DNA of 64,000 nt from Mactromeris polynyma. Lineage: Eukaryota > Mollusca > Bivalvia > Venerida > Mactridae. Numbering within the stretch: the stretch's first letter is position 1; every line of letters starts with the position of its first letter. Positions 1-13,821 of the stretch are shown piece after piece. The stretch lies in NCBI GenBank assembly GCA_032209605.1, contig JASFXZ010000012.1:6882001-6946000 (forward strand), in the 5' to 3' direction. The notes under the pieces were generated by a model that was not told the DNA's origin, ran no database searches, and saw nothing but the letters and a program-made list of their open reading frames with translations. Both the position numbers and the translations under genes were made by a program.

Positions 1-1489
1 AGATTTGATGAACTCCTGAAACTCCCAGTGTCATTGACCGTTCTATAAACTGTTATTTGTTTCTGTGTCCTAGTCATGCAATGTATGTTGGGAAATGTAT
101 GGTTATACAGCGGTTAAGTCTTGAGATTAGCTAGCTGTTTTATGGACTAAAACCCCAGGACTTTTACTGTCAATTCTAATGATGTTAATCGCTGAGTGTT
201 TATTTCCCTCTATGTTTTAGATAAATAGATATATAGTAAGTTTCCTATTTCTCTTGTAGAATGCTCTGGCCTGATATAATACTCGTATTCACTTGTCTCC
301 TATTCAGTCTGCGGTCAATTTGTTTTTGAAGCTTGTCCTGTATTGGATTATCACATTTTTGTCCCCTCCTTCTACTTTTCGGAATTGATTTTGATTATCA
401 GCCAGACTATTCCTTATTGTCGCATTCCCATCTCTTCTACTCCTAGTGAATTGTGTGCTGATGTTTCCATGGTGAGGCATTGTTTTGTGGATGTGGCTTT
501 CCATGTAACAATTTATGAATTAATCCATCCCTTATATCCATTTTGCCATTGTAATTGGTTTATTTGTTTTACATTTCTTAAGTCTCATCGTGGTTTTTAG
601 ATATCTCCACGGATTCGTGTGCCGTTGTCTTTTCAACTTGTTTTTGTATTTTCATTTTTACTTTCAAATTGTCTAAAAAAACATTTTTTCTTATTATTCG
701 CCATAATTCATGGACAATTTATATATATATTTCTGACGGTTGCCATTGGATACTAGTGCCAATACTGACCAACTCCTGTGTTACATTACATCACGTGTTA
801 GAGTTTGCTATTTTTTGTGTTAGAATAACGTGTCTTCACTCGAAGACTTATTCCTAAACGTTGCTTATGAAATAGGAACAATATAAAACAACAACACACC
901 TTGCTCAGTTGTAACCACAGTCATTACATGTAAGCCAATCTCGCAGAACCATAGCTAACATATTTTGTTTCACAATTTCATAAATTGCTGGGGGCTAATC
1001 TGATGAATGACTACGTGCTGAAAACATTTGGATTATGAGATGTCAGACGCATTGAAAGCAAATGCTCATACTCTATATTTGCCTTTGGATTTAGTAATGC
1101 GAAGCTACTACCTATTCAATCCAGGTCTCGTCATTATGTTTTATCAGCAAACTCGGTCTATAAGCGATCAGCGCTTATTATGAACTAATTCCATACATTA
1201 AATCATTGTGTAAACAATTTTCTCAAAAAGGAGAGGAAATATTATTTGGATTTTATGACAAATCACTGAATGAGGTCATACAATTGTATGGAAAAAGAAC
1301 GCCCGAAGCTTAGATGTTCAGGAACGGGGCGTGAACGGTTAAGAAAGAGTTTAAAGGGGTTTCCAAATATGGTTAAATAAATCTACAAAGTGCTTACCTA
1401 ATTGGCGATCCCTACCGCACAGGTTGAGTTCATTGGGTATTTGTTATTTGATGTTACCTCAATTGACCTGAACCAAGAAGTTTACTAGA
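1..1489. other. AT-rich sequence, no feature recognised
   Basis: Both strands carry only short open frames (up to 85 codons at 343-600) with no recognisable domain, codon pattern or splice context. Confidence 0.6.
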
Positions 1490-1950
1490 GATTACTTAGA
1501 GTAAGTCAGCAATGTACCGTGTTCTAGAGTAAGTCAGCAATGTACCTTGTTCTATAGTAAGTCAGCAATGTACCGTGTTCTTGATTCACTCATTACTTAG
1601 AGTAAGTCAGCAATGTACCGTGTTCTTGATTCACTCATTACTTAGAGTAAGTCAGCAATATACCGTGTTCTTGATTCACTCATTACTTAGAGTAAGTCAG
1701 CAATGTACCGTGTTCTTGATTCACTCATTACTTAGAGTAAGTCAGCAATGTACCGTGTTCTTGATTCACTCATTACTTAGAGTAAGTCAGCAATGTACCG
1801 TGTTCTTGATTCACTCATTACTTAGAGTAAGTCAGCAATGTACCGTGTTCTTGATTCACTCATTACTTAGAGTAAGTCAGCAATGTACCGTGTTCTTGAT
1901 TCACTCATTACTTAGAGTAAGTCAGCAATGTACCGTGTTCTTGATTCACA
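1490..1950. repeat. 45-bp minisatellite (about 9 copies) preceded by 28-bp short units
   Basis: The core AGTAAGTCAGCAATGTACC recurs at 28-bp spacing (1501, 1529, 1557) and then at 45-bp spacing up to 1917. The longer unit adds a 17-bp TTGATTCACTCATTACT-like segment. Because 45 is divisible by 3, an open frame of 136 codons runs through it; this is a repeat artefact. Confidence 0.95.
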
Positions 1951-4481
1951 CATTTCTTTCACATTATAATGATGCTAAGAGTTAAGTTTTTCTTGCCGCA
2001 ATATTAAACAAGCATTCTATCTATAAGTCGTTTTGATTTACTTGAGAACATGAGAGGTGACCAGCAAATGAAAACATGTTTTTATTGTGAAATATTAACT
2101 AATAGACATATCGCTTACACCACCATGGTATTCTGAACAAATATATAACACGCATAAATATCAAAACAAATGGCTGGCCAATACTCTGTTATGATTAACT
2201 AGCCCCTAACAATGCCCATGGACAGACATAGCATACATCAGATGTGATTGATTATAAAACCCACTTCTTATAATAACATATCAACATTCATTGCGAAGAA
2301 AACGGCGAATATTATTAAGATATTATTCCAATGACGAAAACGACAATTATAAATTAAAAAGAGAAAACTCGACAAAAAATAATGTAAACGTCTTCATTTT
2401 GCCTACTTTTAGCAGACTGTACCCCTTTACGTTTGAAAGAAAATACATGTAAAATACTGGATAACTGAAATCTCCTCCTATTTGACTCTTCAGCCACACT
2501 CTGAATGATCCCAGTTTCTCGCTTCACAGACGCAATACGCAGAACGACACGTTACATGCTATTTTATCATTAATAAGAAATTAAAAAGGCACATTAGTTT
2601 TGACATTGCTCACCCTTCTTAATCTAATATTACCATTAGGCGTCGCAATAGGGGAAATTACCAAAAAATTCAGAGTATAATAAACGCCATTTATGTCCAT
2701 TATATAATTACAAATAAATTATTTAATTCTGCTGTAAAAGACGGTGATTCACTCGAAAATGACGCCATCATGAAGATAACTACGTTATGAAAATAGAGGA
2801 GTCTGGGAATACTCATTCATATTCTGTTCAGACGCTCGTTAATATGCGGGTGACTATTACTTTTATATACTTCAGAATGTCTATGAAATATGTATTGAAT
2901 GTTTGCCTGGTAGATAGCACGTCGTTCTGGCAGACTTTTAAGACACATTTCTACTCATTATTAAATCTTCAGACGTGTTCTTATTTTCATTTTTTTACGA
3001 GACAAAGATATATAGACGGAGAAAGTATAAACTCAAACACATTGAAGAAATAAATCAGCGTAGTTTGTTTCCATTTACGGAATAATAAACATATTGTCAA
3101 TTACAAATAACGTTCATTGCAATATCAGCAATTCTCATATACATGTATTGTGTATAATACAAACTCATATCTTTACGAAATTAATATGTACACGCAATTT
3201 AGTAAAACACATATGCGTTTTTTATACCAATGGGATTTTAACATTAATTTGTCATCGGTTTCTCAATATTACGACCACTTGTACCCACGTTATAAGTCAA
3301 TATTTGCCTAAGTGTTAGCGCACAAAATATTGTTCAAACAACAAGCTGGCCATAAAACGACATGGCCATAAAATTAATAAACTCTCTTTTGAACCTAATA
3401 AGTTTACTTACAATCATTCGCTTATAAAGTAATATTTTGTGTGGTTTATTTTGATTAAAGACCTTAAATATATTCGTATTAATCTGACTTAAGAACACTT
3501 TAGTCACCATTAAAAGGAGACCAAGTTCTTGCAAAACTCTCGCAGATGTTTGAGACACAGATTGTATGACTACTTGGCTGCTCTAGAAAGCTTTGTATTA
3601 ACGTCTTCACCAATCATGAGCACATTCCGATAATCCACGTACCCGGTTGTATGAACATCACAATCTGTTGAATGTATATAATTCACGCCCCCAAGCGATT
3701 CATTAGTCAATCTTTTGATCTTAATTTGGAGTGTTTATCCATCATTTTGGTGGCGATGTTCCCATTGCTTTACATTTTAATTGCTTCTTCATTTGCTCAA
3801 GGTCCTCGACCGATGGTACTATTTGAACCAAAGCCGTTGATGTCTATTTTATACACGTTAGAATCTAGCATTATTCAAACATAATTTACGGAATTAAAAG
3901 AAATCGTTTCTTCAAAAGATTCACGAGTGTTAGTACTCTTGGCACGGATTATGAAGTCGTTTAAGAGAAATGCTGTGTTCTTCTTTGTTTGGGGAGGTAA
4001 TGGGCGTAACACTGGGGGTCGTATGGCCATAGCCCAAAGCGATAAATATTATCTTCTATTAATACTAATTGGGAAAACCTCTCGAATTGAGGTCTCATTC
4101 GCCGTTGTCGAGGAATCGAATAAGAATTGTGAGGTCAAATTCCGAATTGCCGCAAGTTATGCCTTTTATGCGTGTAAGAACTGATTTTGTTATTCATTAA
4201 TGATTCCGACATTTCTAAATAAATTTGTTTTGAAACATCGAGTCTTTGTCGAGAGAAAGATATGATCGTTTTAATTTGTTCCTTTTGCCCACTGACAGAC
4301 CTATATATGGTGCTTTAAAAGCAGTAAATCTGACTAATATGTTATGTATTCGGCATTCATTGCGCTGATTGTCGTTAATCTAGGTTGAATTAAATAATTG
4401 AATTTTTACGAGGATATAGTTATGTTTCAAAATCATGTTGCTTTTTTGTGTTTATATGATGTTCGTACATGCATTTATCTT
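1951..4481. other. AT-rich sequence, no feature recognised
   Basis: Single-copy looking, with only short open frames (74-88 codons) lacking recognisable domains. Confidence 0.6.
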
Positions 4482-4590
4482 TTTATAAAGGCGAAAGGAT
4501 TAGACATGACTGCCTGTTTATAAAGGCGAAAGGATCAGACGTGACTGCCTGTTTATAAAGGCGAAAGGATCAGACATGACTGCCTGTTTC
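4482..4590. repeat. 35-bp tandem repeat, 3 copies
   Basis: TTATAAAGGCGAAAGGAT with GACTGCCTG further on recurs at 35-bp spacing (GCGAAAGG at 4491, 4526, 4561). Copies differ by one or two bases. Confidence 0.9.
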
Positions 4591-4840
4591 ACAATGGTTT
4601 CCAGTCCTTTAGTTTGGCTTATTCTTTGTCTCTAAGTTTTCAGATCCCTTTTATACGTACACGTGTGTTTGGTGTTTTATTATGTATTACGATATCTACT
4701 GTCGTCAACGAAGTTGTATGTCGTGTTATCGACTTGTTTTGGTTTGAGTGAACGCTTTGTATTTCCTGCTCGATTTCTGCTTTCATTTTTTTGGATAAAA
4801 ATAACAAGCATTTAAAATAAAAAAATAAGATGTTACATGG

Positions 4841-5125
4841 AACGTCACATACACAAGGCCATGCCTCCCGACACAGATCCTAGGGAAACACTAGCCTTCG
4901 AAACATTAGAGAACGTCACATACACGAGGCAATGCATCCCCACACAGATCCTAGGGAAACACTAGCCTTCGAAACATTAGAGAACGTCACATACACGAGG
5001 CAATGCTTCCCCACACAGATCCTAGGGAAACACTATCCTGCGAAACATTAGAGAACGTCACATACACAAGGCAATGCCTCCCCACACAGATCCTAGGGAA
5101 ACACTATCCTTCGAAACATTAGAGA
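4841..5125. repeat. 71-bp tandem repeat, 4 copies (array form of a dispersed repeat)
   Basis: AACGTCACATACAC starts units at 4841, 4912, 4983 and 5054; each holds CACACAGATCCTAGGGAAAC (first copy varies) and ends in GAAACATTAGAG. Related single copies lie at 6535 and 49332, so this is a local amplification of a dispersed element. Confidence 0.93.
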
Positions 5126-6534
5126 TTGAGGAGGTGTATGGACAATTTCGTAAAAATACGTCGTGCTGTTGTATTTATTTCTATTTCTAATTATTACGAA
5201 ATGTGATATATTGGCAGAATTAAATAACAAAGTTTTAAAAACTGTATTTCGGAAAACAATAAAAATGAAAGAAGGTAAACATTTTAGAATGAAGTATAAA
5301 CATAAAAGACGTATCACTCTTTAATAACGCTCTGTCAAGTATTCCAGGTTATGTTATTTTTTCATAGATCGAAGCTTTCTATCGCAGAAAATGTCAAGTC
5401 ATGGTAGTAGTTATATGTCTTTATTTGAATAAATACAAATTTAATTTGCTATTTGCATTCAGTCAATAAGTTCGCAATATTAGATTACGAGGTATTTGGA
5501 ATAGAGTCTTGGAATGTTAATTTATTCCAATGTTTGTTAATTTCATATAATACATTTATGACGTATTTAATGTAATTGTTGAAAGATGTCGACAACATAT
5601 TCAAAAATAATAACATCGACGTTGGATGAACGTATTTGAAGATATCAGTAAATAATTTTAGGAGATTAAATGCAATTAGTAAAATAATACAATATATAAA
5701 CAATTTTACCAAGACATTGACCGCGCAGGCATTCTAATTGAAACATTGTTCGGCTGTTTGTATGTAAATACATTTGAACTAACCCCTGCAACAACTAATC
5801 TTCTTGACTGATTCGCAGAATATGTATTCCAAACGGTAAATATATTCGCATAATGTGCGTACAATTAGGAACACAAGCCCTCTGTTTATTTTATTTTTCA
5901 TGTGAACTGTTTTATTATATAAAAGGAATCAAAACATAAACTATTAATACATTATTTCTGAATTTGTACTTACAAATAGTGTATATACACAATAACAATA
6001 TATTTGTGATAAGTAAAAGGTAAGCAATAAAGATAAGTACAATTCCGCGTATTTGCTGGCACAAGTATGACGATAGATCAGACCAGTTTGGTTATTTGCA
6101 TACTTTTGAATGTTGTTGAAGATTTTCGCGTTTCAGTACAATATTATATATTATTTTGTAATAATGTTTAAAACAAGAATAAAGTTGTCCTTTATTGATA
6201 ACTTCTATACCGTGGAAAATATTTCTGTGTTGTCCGTAATGAGGCACAACGTTTTTATTGAGAGTTATTTGTTTGATTGTGAAACGGGAATGTTTTTATA
6301 CGAGTAAATTCACTCTAACGTACATACCCAAATATATAACTGTGTAATTGATCATGAATCACTTACTAAGATAAATAAGCTAAGGAAAAAAGTTAAATCA
6401 AGACTTTGTGCTTACAATATTTCTAATAATAAATGGCAATTAATACAGAACAAGGGATATTCCATATAATTGTGATTTTGCTTAAACTTAATCATACACT
6501 GCTCTGTTGAAAGAGAGATTAAGTTGTTACTGGG
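5126..6534. other. very AT-rich sequence, no feature recognised
   Basis: Short open frames only; no repeats longer than microsatellite scale. Confidence 0.6.
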
Positions 6535-6606
6535 AACGCCACATACACAGGATCATGCCTCCCCACGCAGACCCTCGGGAAAACAACAGTCTACAAAACA
6601 TTAGGC
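6535..6606. repeat. single dispersed copy of the 71-bp repeat
   Basis: Begins AACGCCACATACAC, continues with ATGCCTCCCCAC, then CTCGGGAAAA, and ends in AAAACATTAGG, aligning end to end with one unit of the 4841-5125 array. The preceding TTACTGGG matches the TTACATGG before the array, so homology extends a little upstream. Confidence 0.8.
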
Positions 6607-8596
6607 ACCGAGGAGTTTCAAGGGTTAACATGTATGGGAATAGGGGTGCAAGGAATATTCTGCCCGACCATAAAAAGAACTAAGGGTACTTTAGGCGGAC
6701 AACAAGGGGGAACTGTTCAATGGACGGAACACACCAAAGTACAAGTCAAGAAAGTCAGCAATAAAAGGCGAAAGGGGTAGAAAAAGAACATGAACATCAC
6801 ACCAAGTAAAAGAACTGAAAAACAAATAACTGACTCTGATATTGTTTGTTATCTACCAATCATAAAGTACAAAGCATTGGTGAAGACAAGAAACACTATT
6901 TGAAACGTCACAATTATAAAAATAGATAAAAGACAGAAATGCCACATACACTCAAATGTCTTTCTAATTAATCAGTCACCCCTTATATTGTAACACTTTT
7001 GAAAATAAGTACCGTGAAATATAAAAATCAAGTAGATTTGTTTTATTTCATATTTTAACCATCTTTTGAAAACCAAAATTCACAAATAAATTGTAAACGA
7101 CCTGCATATAATATTGTTATCAAAAATGGTAACGTGGGGTGACAAAATAGAAAACTTGATTCAGAGATGTACAAAGTGCATAGACACCCAAACAACACAA
7201 TATGGCATGACCAAATGTACACAATATCTAGTAAACCTGATTCCGGAGTCAATAATTGTATTTCACGTCAGTATACGAATATACATTGATAACACCTTGT
7301 TTGTATATTGAAGGTCAAAGTATGGTTCCAGAACAGAAGAACGAAACATAAACGCACGCAAGCAGAAGACGACATGACTGATGGCGGACAATATTTGGAA
7401 CGGCAACATAGTAACGGTAGCATTACACCAAGTTTGGAGGACGTCATAATAGACTCTTGATAAATTGAAAACATAAAACTGAATAGTTACTCACCAACTT
7501 TAAAACGAGGAGAAGCAAGAGCGTGTCTGGTTAAAACTTTGAACCTTTGACGTTATTTTGAAAATAGTTTGTGTCGCCTTTTTTTCAAACTTGAATTGTT
7601 ATTTGCTACAAATATTCTAAGTATCCAATGTTGGTAATTAATGTCGTTGTTAACTGCTTTGTAAAAACAACGTGAAGAATTAAAACGGCTTGATTAACTT
7701 CAAATCGAAGAGTAGCAACAACAGTTTAATTGAATATTGGAGAAGTAATTATTGCGTGTTTTGATCAATTAAGAAAATCATATGAATTTACCAATAATGA
7801 ATAGAAGACTTACACCAAGGACGCAATCTAGAAGATGTGATAAATCATTATAGTTATTATTTAACACGGTATTTCGTTGTTTATGTATTTATTTTATTTG
7901 TTATTGAAAGAAATTTGTGTAAGTATGTTTGCGTAAGAGCAATGCACAGTACAATGCTGCTTTTCTCCAATGAAAGTTATAGAATATGTACGCAAGTGTA
8001 GCAGAATTGTTTTCATTTGTAAATAATAAGGTGACAGATGAATACCCAGCTAAACTAGAACGTGTCTGCTGAGCATTTATAACATATGTGATGTGAGGCA
8101 TTTATTGAACTGTACAATGCTTAGAGACATTTGCTGAGAATTATAATCATTTTCAACTCATTTTGACAATATTAGATATTGTCCGGGCAAGAATCATTTT
8201 CAATTTTTACTGAAAATATTCAGTCTGATAATCATTTGTCCGTGAAGCATATCCCTTAACTTTATGTGTTGTTTATTTACGTCAATGTAACATTTTCATA
8301 TTTCTTTCATTTCACAACTTTTGTAATGCCAGATTGTTCCTTAACACTTTGGTAAACACTTTAATGTAAATATAATTTAATTTTGAGTAATAAAGTATAT
8401 TTATATAAAATAAAACAGTTGCCAGTTATATTTTTGAACAGAAAGTGTTGCTTCCTGTTCTAAATTCGCGAACATTGGATCATAATACATTCATACATGT
8501 ACACGCAATGGTGCTTTCCATGTCGACTATGCCTTGACGATACTCCATCCTCATCCTGGTGATTATCTGTCCTTTATATGAAGTACTTCTTCAACA
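6607..8596. other. AT-rich sequence, no feature recognised
   Basis: Short open frames of 60-70 codons on both strands without recognisable domains; no tandem array. Confidence 0.6.
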
Positions 8597-9611
8597 GCTA
8601 TGTCTGTCTTACATTGCATATACATATACATGTTTGCTGAGCGTCAACACGGGCGTATATACTGGTGAGTGTGCTCTATGTCTGTCTTACATTGCATATA
8701 CATATACATGATTGCTGAGCGTCAACACGGGCGTATATACTGGTGAGTGTGCTCTATGTCTGTATTACATTGCATATACATATACATGTTTGCTGACTGT
8801 CAACACGGGCGTATAGACTGGTGAGTGTGCTCTATGTCTGTATTACATTACATATACATATACATGTTTGCTGACTGTCAACACGGGCGTATAGACTGGT
8901 GAGTGTGCTCTATGTCTGTATTACATTGCATATACATATATATGTTTGCTGAGCGTCAACACGGGCGTATAGACTGGTGAGTGTGCTCTATGTCTGTATT
9001 ACATTGCATATACATATACATGTTTGCTGACTGTCAACACGGGCGTATAGACTGGTGAGTGTGCTCTATGTCTGTATTACATTACATATACATATACATG
9101 TTTGCTGACTGTCAACACGGGTGTATAGACTGGTGAGTGTGCTCTATGTCTGTATTACATTACATATACATATACATGTTTGCTGACTGTCAACACGGGC
9201 GTATAGACTGGTGAGTGTGCTCTATGTCTGTCTTACATTGCATATACATATACATGTTTGCTGAGCGTCAACACGGGCGTATAGACTGGTGAGTGTGCTC
9301 TATGTCTGTCTTACATTGCATATACATGTTTGCTGAGCGTCAACACGGGTGTATATATAGACTGGTGAGTGTGCTCTATGTATGTATTACATTGCATATA
9401 CATGTTTGCTGAGCGTCAACACGGGCGTATAGACTGGTGAGTGTGCTCTATGTATGTATTACATTGCATATACATATACATGTTTGCTGAGCGTCAACAC
9501 GGGCGTATAGACTGGTGAGTGTGCTCTATGTCTGTCTTACATTGCATATACATGTTTGCTGAGCGTCAACACGGGTGTATATATAGACTGGTGAGTGTGC
9601 TCTATGTATGT
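8597..9611. repeat. 78-bp minisatellite, about 13 copies
   Basis: Units contain CATATACATATACATG, GTCAACACGGGCGTATA and GGTGAGTGTGCTCTATG; GCTCTATG recurs at 8673, 8751 and so on. Later units lose one CATATA step or gain TATA, so the array ends in length variants. Confidence 0.95.
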
Positions 9612-12117
9612 GCAAGTTTGGTTTTAGTTTGTTCCTATCTGCTTCATGAACAGAGGTCTAACAGAGCTTACATAATATACAGTTTTCATTCGGCGTCTTT
9701 TCTTCGCACAGTGATTGAAACAAAAGAATTAAACCAAACAGGAGTTGCAATTTAAAAACCTTGCCGATATTCTTTTACCACTTTATTGCCAGCATATAGC
9801 ATTTGCCATGATCGGGCATGCGGTTTTCTGGAGCTACGGACAACGTGTGAATTACTTGTTATATAGAACACAATTCTACAGAGTGAAACGTTTGTAATAC
9901 ATTTAATTCCTTTTATCATTTTTATATTTTAAATCATATTCAACAAAACCATCCAAGTTAATTTCTTTCTCAAATGTTCAGCAATGAACATCAAATACAA
10001 CAGGCGCCCACATTCCTTCGGGAGCGATAGAGATGGCTGCTATATGATACCCACCTGTGAATAACATTTAATTATATAAAATATATTATATATCACGTTA
10101 CATCAAGTCGTGTCGTCTGTTATGTTTTCAAAGTGGCACTGCGTCTCCCTACGCGTTATCTTGACTAATTTATTTCTTAATGATTTTGGACTCTGACATA
10201 AAAGTATACCCGGTTGGTTCCAATGAGTGGCCTTTCCGTACAAAAGTACAATACAGACATTAACTATTTAGTGAGCAGAAGTACTGTTCCATTGTTTTCA
10301 TTTTTTTAATTAATTTTGACAGGCTTTGAACTTGTCAATCAAATGCTCTTCAAATAATGTATGTTATTATGATCAAATACTATCAAAGGAATTGAACTTT
10401 AGTTTCGATTTAATGAAAAGTTCACTAAAAAGGTATGTTTTGGCAATTAAATATTTAATTATTTGACCCACAGACATAGTAGTATATTGGAGAACAGTAA
10501 ACAGGATTGCCAAACGATTAACGTTTTACATGTATTTGAAGAAAGTATAGTGTTTTCGGTTTGGGCGTTCTTGGTATTCCATAGCCTTTAATACGTGACC
10601 CTAAATAACTCGTCAGTAATTGATTAAAAACAGTTCTCTTTTCACCGTTAATGAAGTCTCGTGTAGGTAATTACTGCATTATGTTTCCCATGGCAACACC
10701 ATCAGTGTTCAGACACAAATATGGACGTAGACACGTGTTAGTAGGGAAAATCTTTTCATTTGTTATTATTGGACGAAGAAATATTATATTTCGAATGTAA
10801 TTTCCCTGTATGTGTTTCCTGCAAGGAAGTGTAACACGATAGCGCCAAATTGTCCCTTCCAATAGTTTTCTATTTCATAAGAGATTTGCCAATGTAAATG
10901 AATTTTTTTAAACCTTCACATGGTTACTGAATACAAATTTGTTATGATACTTGTAACACTATTATGTATCCATAGCTTGTTATAATATCTAGCTTTTTAT
11001 AGTGTTCGGATAGAAGTTGGTCGAATAAACGAGGTCCGACTATAGTTTGTATGTTTATTTGCTTATGAAGACAATTGCTTAATGTTTCAGTCTGTGGTGA
11101 GTACATGTTGTTGTTACAATATTGGAATATATAACGAGGACTTTTATATAAAATTAAGCCAAAAATACACATTTGGTGACCAGCGTCTGAACAACATGAA
11201 TCAAAGCTTTAACATATCGTTTTCTCAGTGTATATTTAGAAATACAATTACACCAGTATCTCTAGACAGCAACAAACACAGATGCAGGTTGTCATACATC
11301 ACAAAATGAAAGATATATATCAGTGATAGGGTCGATATCGTATCCCTACTTGTTGAAATAATATTTATGATAAAATATAGCGCAAAATGTCTACTTTGCA
11401 AAGGCATGAACTTAAATTAGGCGCTCATACCAGAATATTCTTGTTGCAACTGCCTTAATATGGATATAATATTACCAACATCATCCGTAATAAAGAAATA
11501 AACAAATATCCTGCAGCCAAAAACACGAGAAACCAATGTGGTAATTATGTTAAATATATGCTGTATACGTATACTCAAGGACTTAAAATCGCATCTTCTG
11601 GATAGTGATGAAAATTGAAGCCAAACGTCTAGTTTAATTAAAACATTTATTTCAGTAAGTATTACTTAATATGGAAAGTATTGGTGAACATATTTAAAGA
11701 AAAGATAAATGAGTGAGGCATGTTTTAAGTTATTGCGTATAGTACCATACCTTCGTCTAAACCTTAGAAGCCACAGGTGTAAAAGCCATTGTTCCATATC
11801 TAACGGCTTTGTAACATTTTTTTATCTTAAAACATAGCGTTGAGCAACAGGCTTCCAAAATAATCGTATTTTTCGAAACTCGGAAACAACAAACTGTGTC
11901 AGTTAACGAACATGTACGAAGAACATGTCGATACATTGAGATTTGGACAGAAACAAACACGCAAACATTGTACAGTGTAGAGTTCTGATACTGAAGCATA
12001 CCTGTACCATTTGAAACATTGAATGGGTAACATTTCTTTCATTTGTCTTTGTATAAATAAAGTAGACTAGAAGTATGTCAATTTATGATTTTATAAATAT
12101 CCAGTATTTGTTCTCTA
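9612..12117. other. AT-rich sequence, no feature recognised
   Basis: Short open frames only (up to 80 codons on the minus strand at 11757-11999), no recognisable domains or arrays. Confidence 0.55.
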
Positions 12118-13821
12118 CAGTCAAACGAAACGTCTTACCGTAGGCCTCAAACCAAATGTACTCACTATAGGAAACACTCACTTCCACCACGAGACGTCTT
12201 ACCGTAGGCCTCAAACCAAAGGTACTCACTATAAGAAACACTCACTTCCACCACGAAACGTCTTACCGTAGGCCTCAAACCAAATGTACTCACTATAGGA
12301 AACACTCACTTCCACCACGAGACGTCTTACCGTAGGCCTCAAACCAAAGGTACTCACTATAAGAAACACTCACTTCCACCACGAAACGTCTTACCGTAGG
12401 CCTCAAACCAAATGTACTCACTATAGGAAACACTCACTTCCACCACGAGACGTCTTACCGTAGGCCTCAAACCAAATGTACTCACTATAGGAAACACTCG
12501 CTTCCACCACGAGACGTCTTACCGTAGGCCTCAAACCAAAGGTACTCACTATAGGAAACTCTCGCTGCCACAACGAGACGTCTTACCGTAGGCCTCAAAC
12601 CAAAGGTACTCACTATAGGAAACACTCGCTGCCACAACGAGACGTCTTACCGTAGGCGTCAAACCAAAGGTACTCACTATAGGAAACACTCGCTGCCACA
12701 ACGAAACGTCTTACGGTAGGCCTCAAACCAAATGTACTCACTATAGGAACACTTGCTGCCACCACGAGACGTCTTACCGTAGGCCTCAAACCAAATGTAC
12801 TCACTATAGGAAACACTCGCTGCCACCACGAGACGTCTTACCGTAGGCCTCAAACCAAAGGCACTCACTATAGGAAACACTCGCTGCCACCACGAGACGT
12901 CTTATAGGCCTCAAACCAAAGGCACTCTCTATAGGAAACAGTCGCTGCCACCACGAGACGTCTTACCGTAGGCCTCAAACCAAAGGCACTCACTATAGGA
13001 AACACTCGCTGCCACCACTAGACGTCTTACCGTAGGCCTCAAACCAGAGTCACTGTCTATAGGAAACACTCGCTGCAACCACGAGACGTCTTACTGTAGG
13101 CCTCAAAACAAAAGGCACTCTCTATAGGAAACACTCGCTGCCACCGCGAAACGTCTTACCGTAGGCCTCAAACCAAAGGCACTCACTATAGGAAACACTC
13201 GCTGTCACAACGAGACGTCTTACCGTAGGCCTCAAACCAAAGGCACTCTCTATAGGAAACAGTCGCTGCCACCACGAGACGTCTTACCGTAGGCCTCAAA
13301 CCAAAGGTACTCACTATAAGAAACACTCACTGCCACCACTAGACGTCTTACCGTAGGCCTCAAACCAAAGGCACTCACTATAGGAAACGCTCGCTGCCAC
13401 CACGTGACGTCTTACCGTAGGCCTCAAACCAAAGGCACTCACTATAGGAAACACTCGCTGCCACCGCGAAACGTCTTACCGTAGGCCTCAAACCAAAGGC
13501 ACTCACTATAGGAAACACTCGCTGCCACCACTAGACGTCTTACCGTAGGCCTCAAACCAAAGTCACTGTCTATAGGAAACACTCGGTGCAACCACGAGAC
13601 GTCTTACTGTAGGCCTCAAAACAAAGGCACTCTCTATAGGAAACACACGCTGCCACCGCGAAACGTCTTACCGTAGGCCTCAAACCAAAGGCACTCACTA
13701 TAGGAAACACTCACTGCCACCACGAGACGTCTTACCGTAGGCCTCAAACCAAAGGCACTCTCTATAGGAAACACTCGCTGCCACCACAAACCATTTCCCC
13801 ACTGTTCAGTGTTTTCTACTG
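12118..13821. mobile_element. putative MITE-like element with internal 64-bp array
   Basis: The block begins CAGTCAAACGAAAC directly after TA (12116-12117) and ends in TTTTCTACTG directly before TA (13822-13823), so the outermost four bases are inverted (CAGT/ACTG) with a TA flank on each side. Nearly all the interior is a tandem array. The termini are short and imperfect, so the element call is inference, strengthened by the similar organisation at 37654-38106. Confidence 0.45.
12126..13790. repeat. 64-bp minisatellite, about 26 copies, with higher-order structure
   Basis: CGTCTTACCGTAGGCCTCAA recurs every 64 bp (12131, 12195, 12259 onward). The first units alternate two variants (GAAACG/AAATGT and GAGACG/AAAGGT), a 128-bp dimer. 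Near 13021 and 13534 the same rare pair of units (ACTGTCTATAGG then CTTACTGTAGG) recurs about 512 bp apart, an 8-unit duplication. Open frames on the minus strand are artefacts. Confidence 0.96.
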
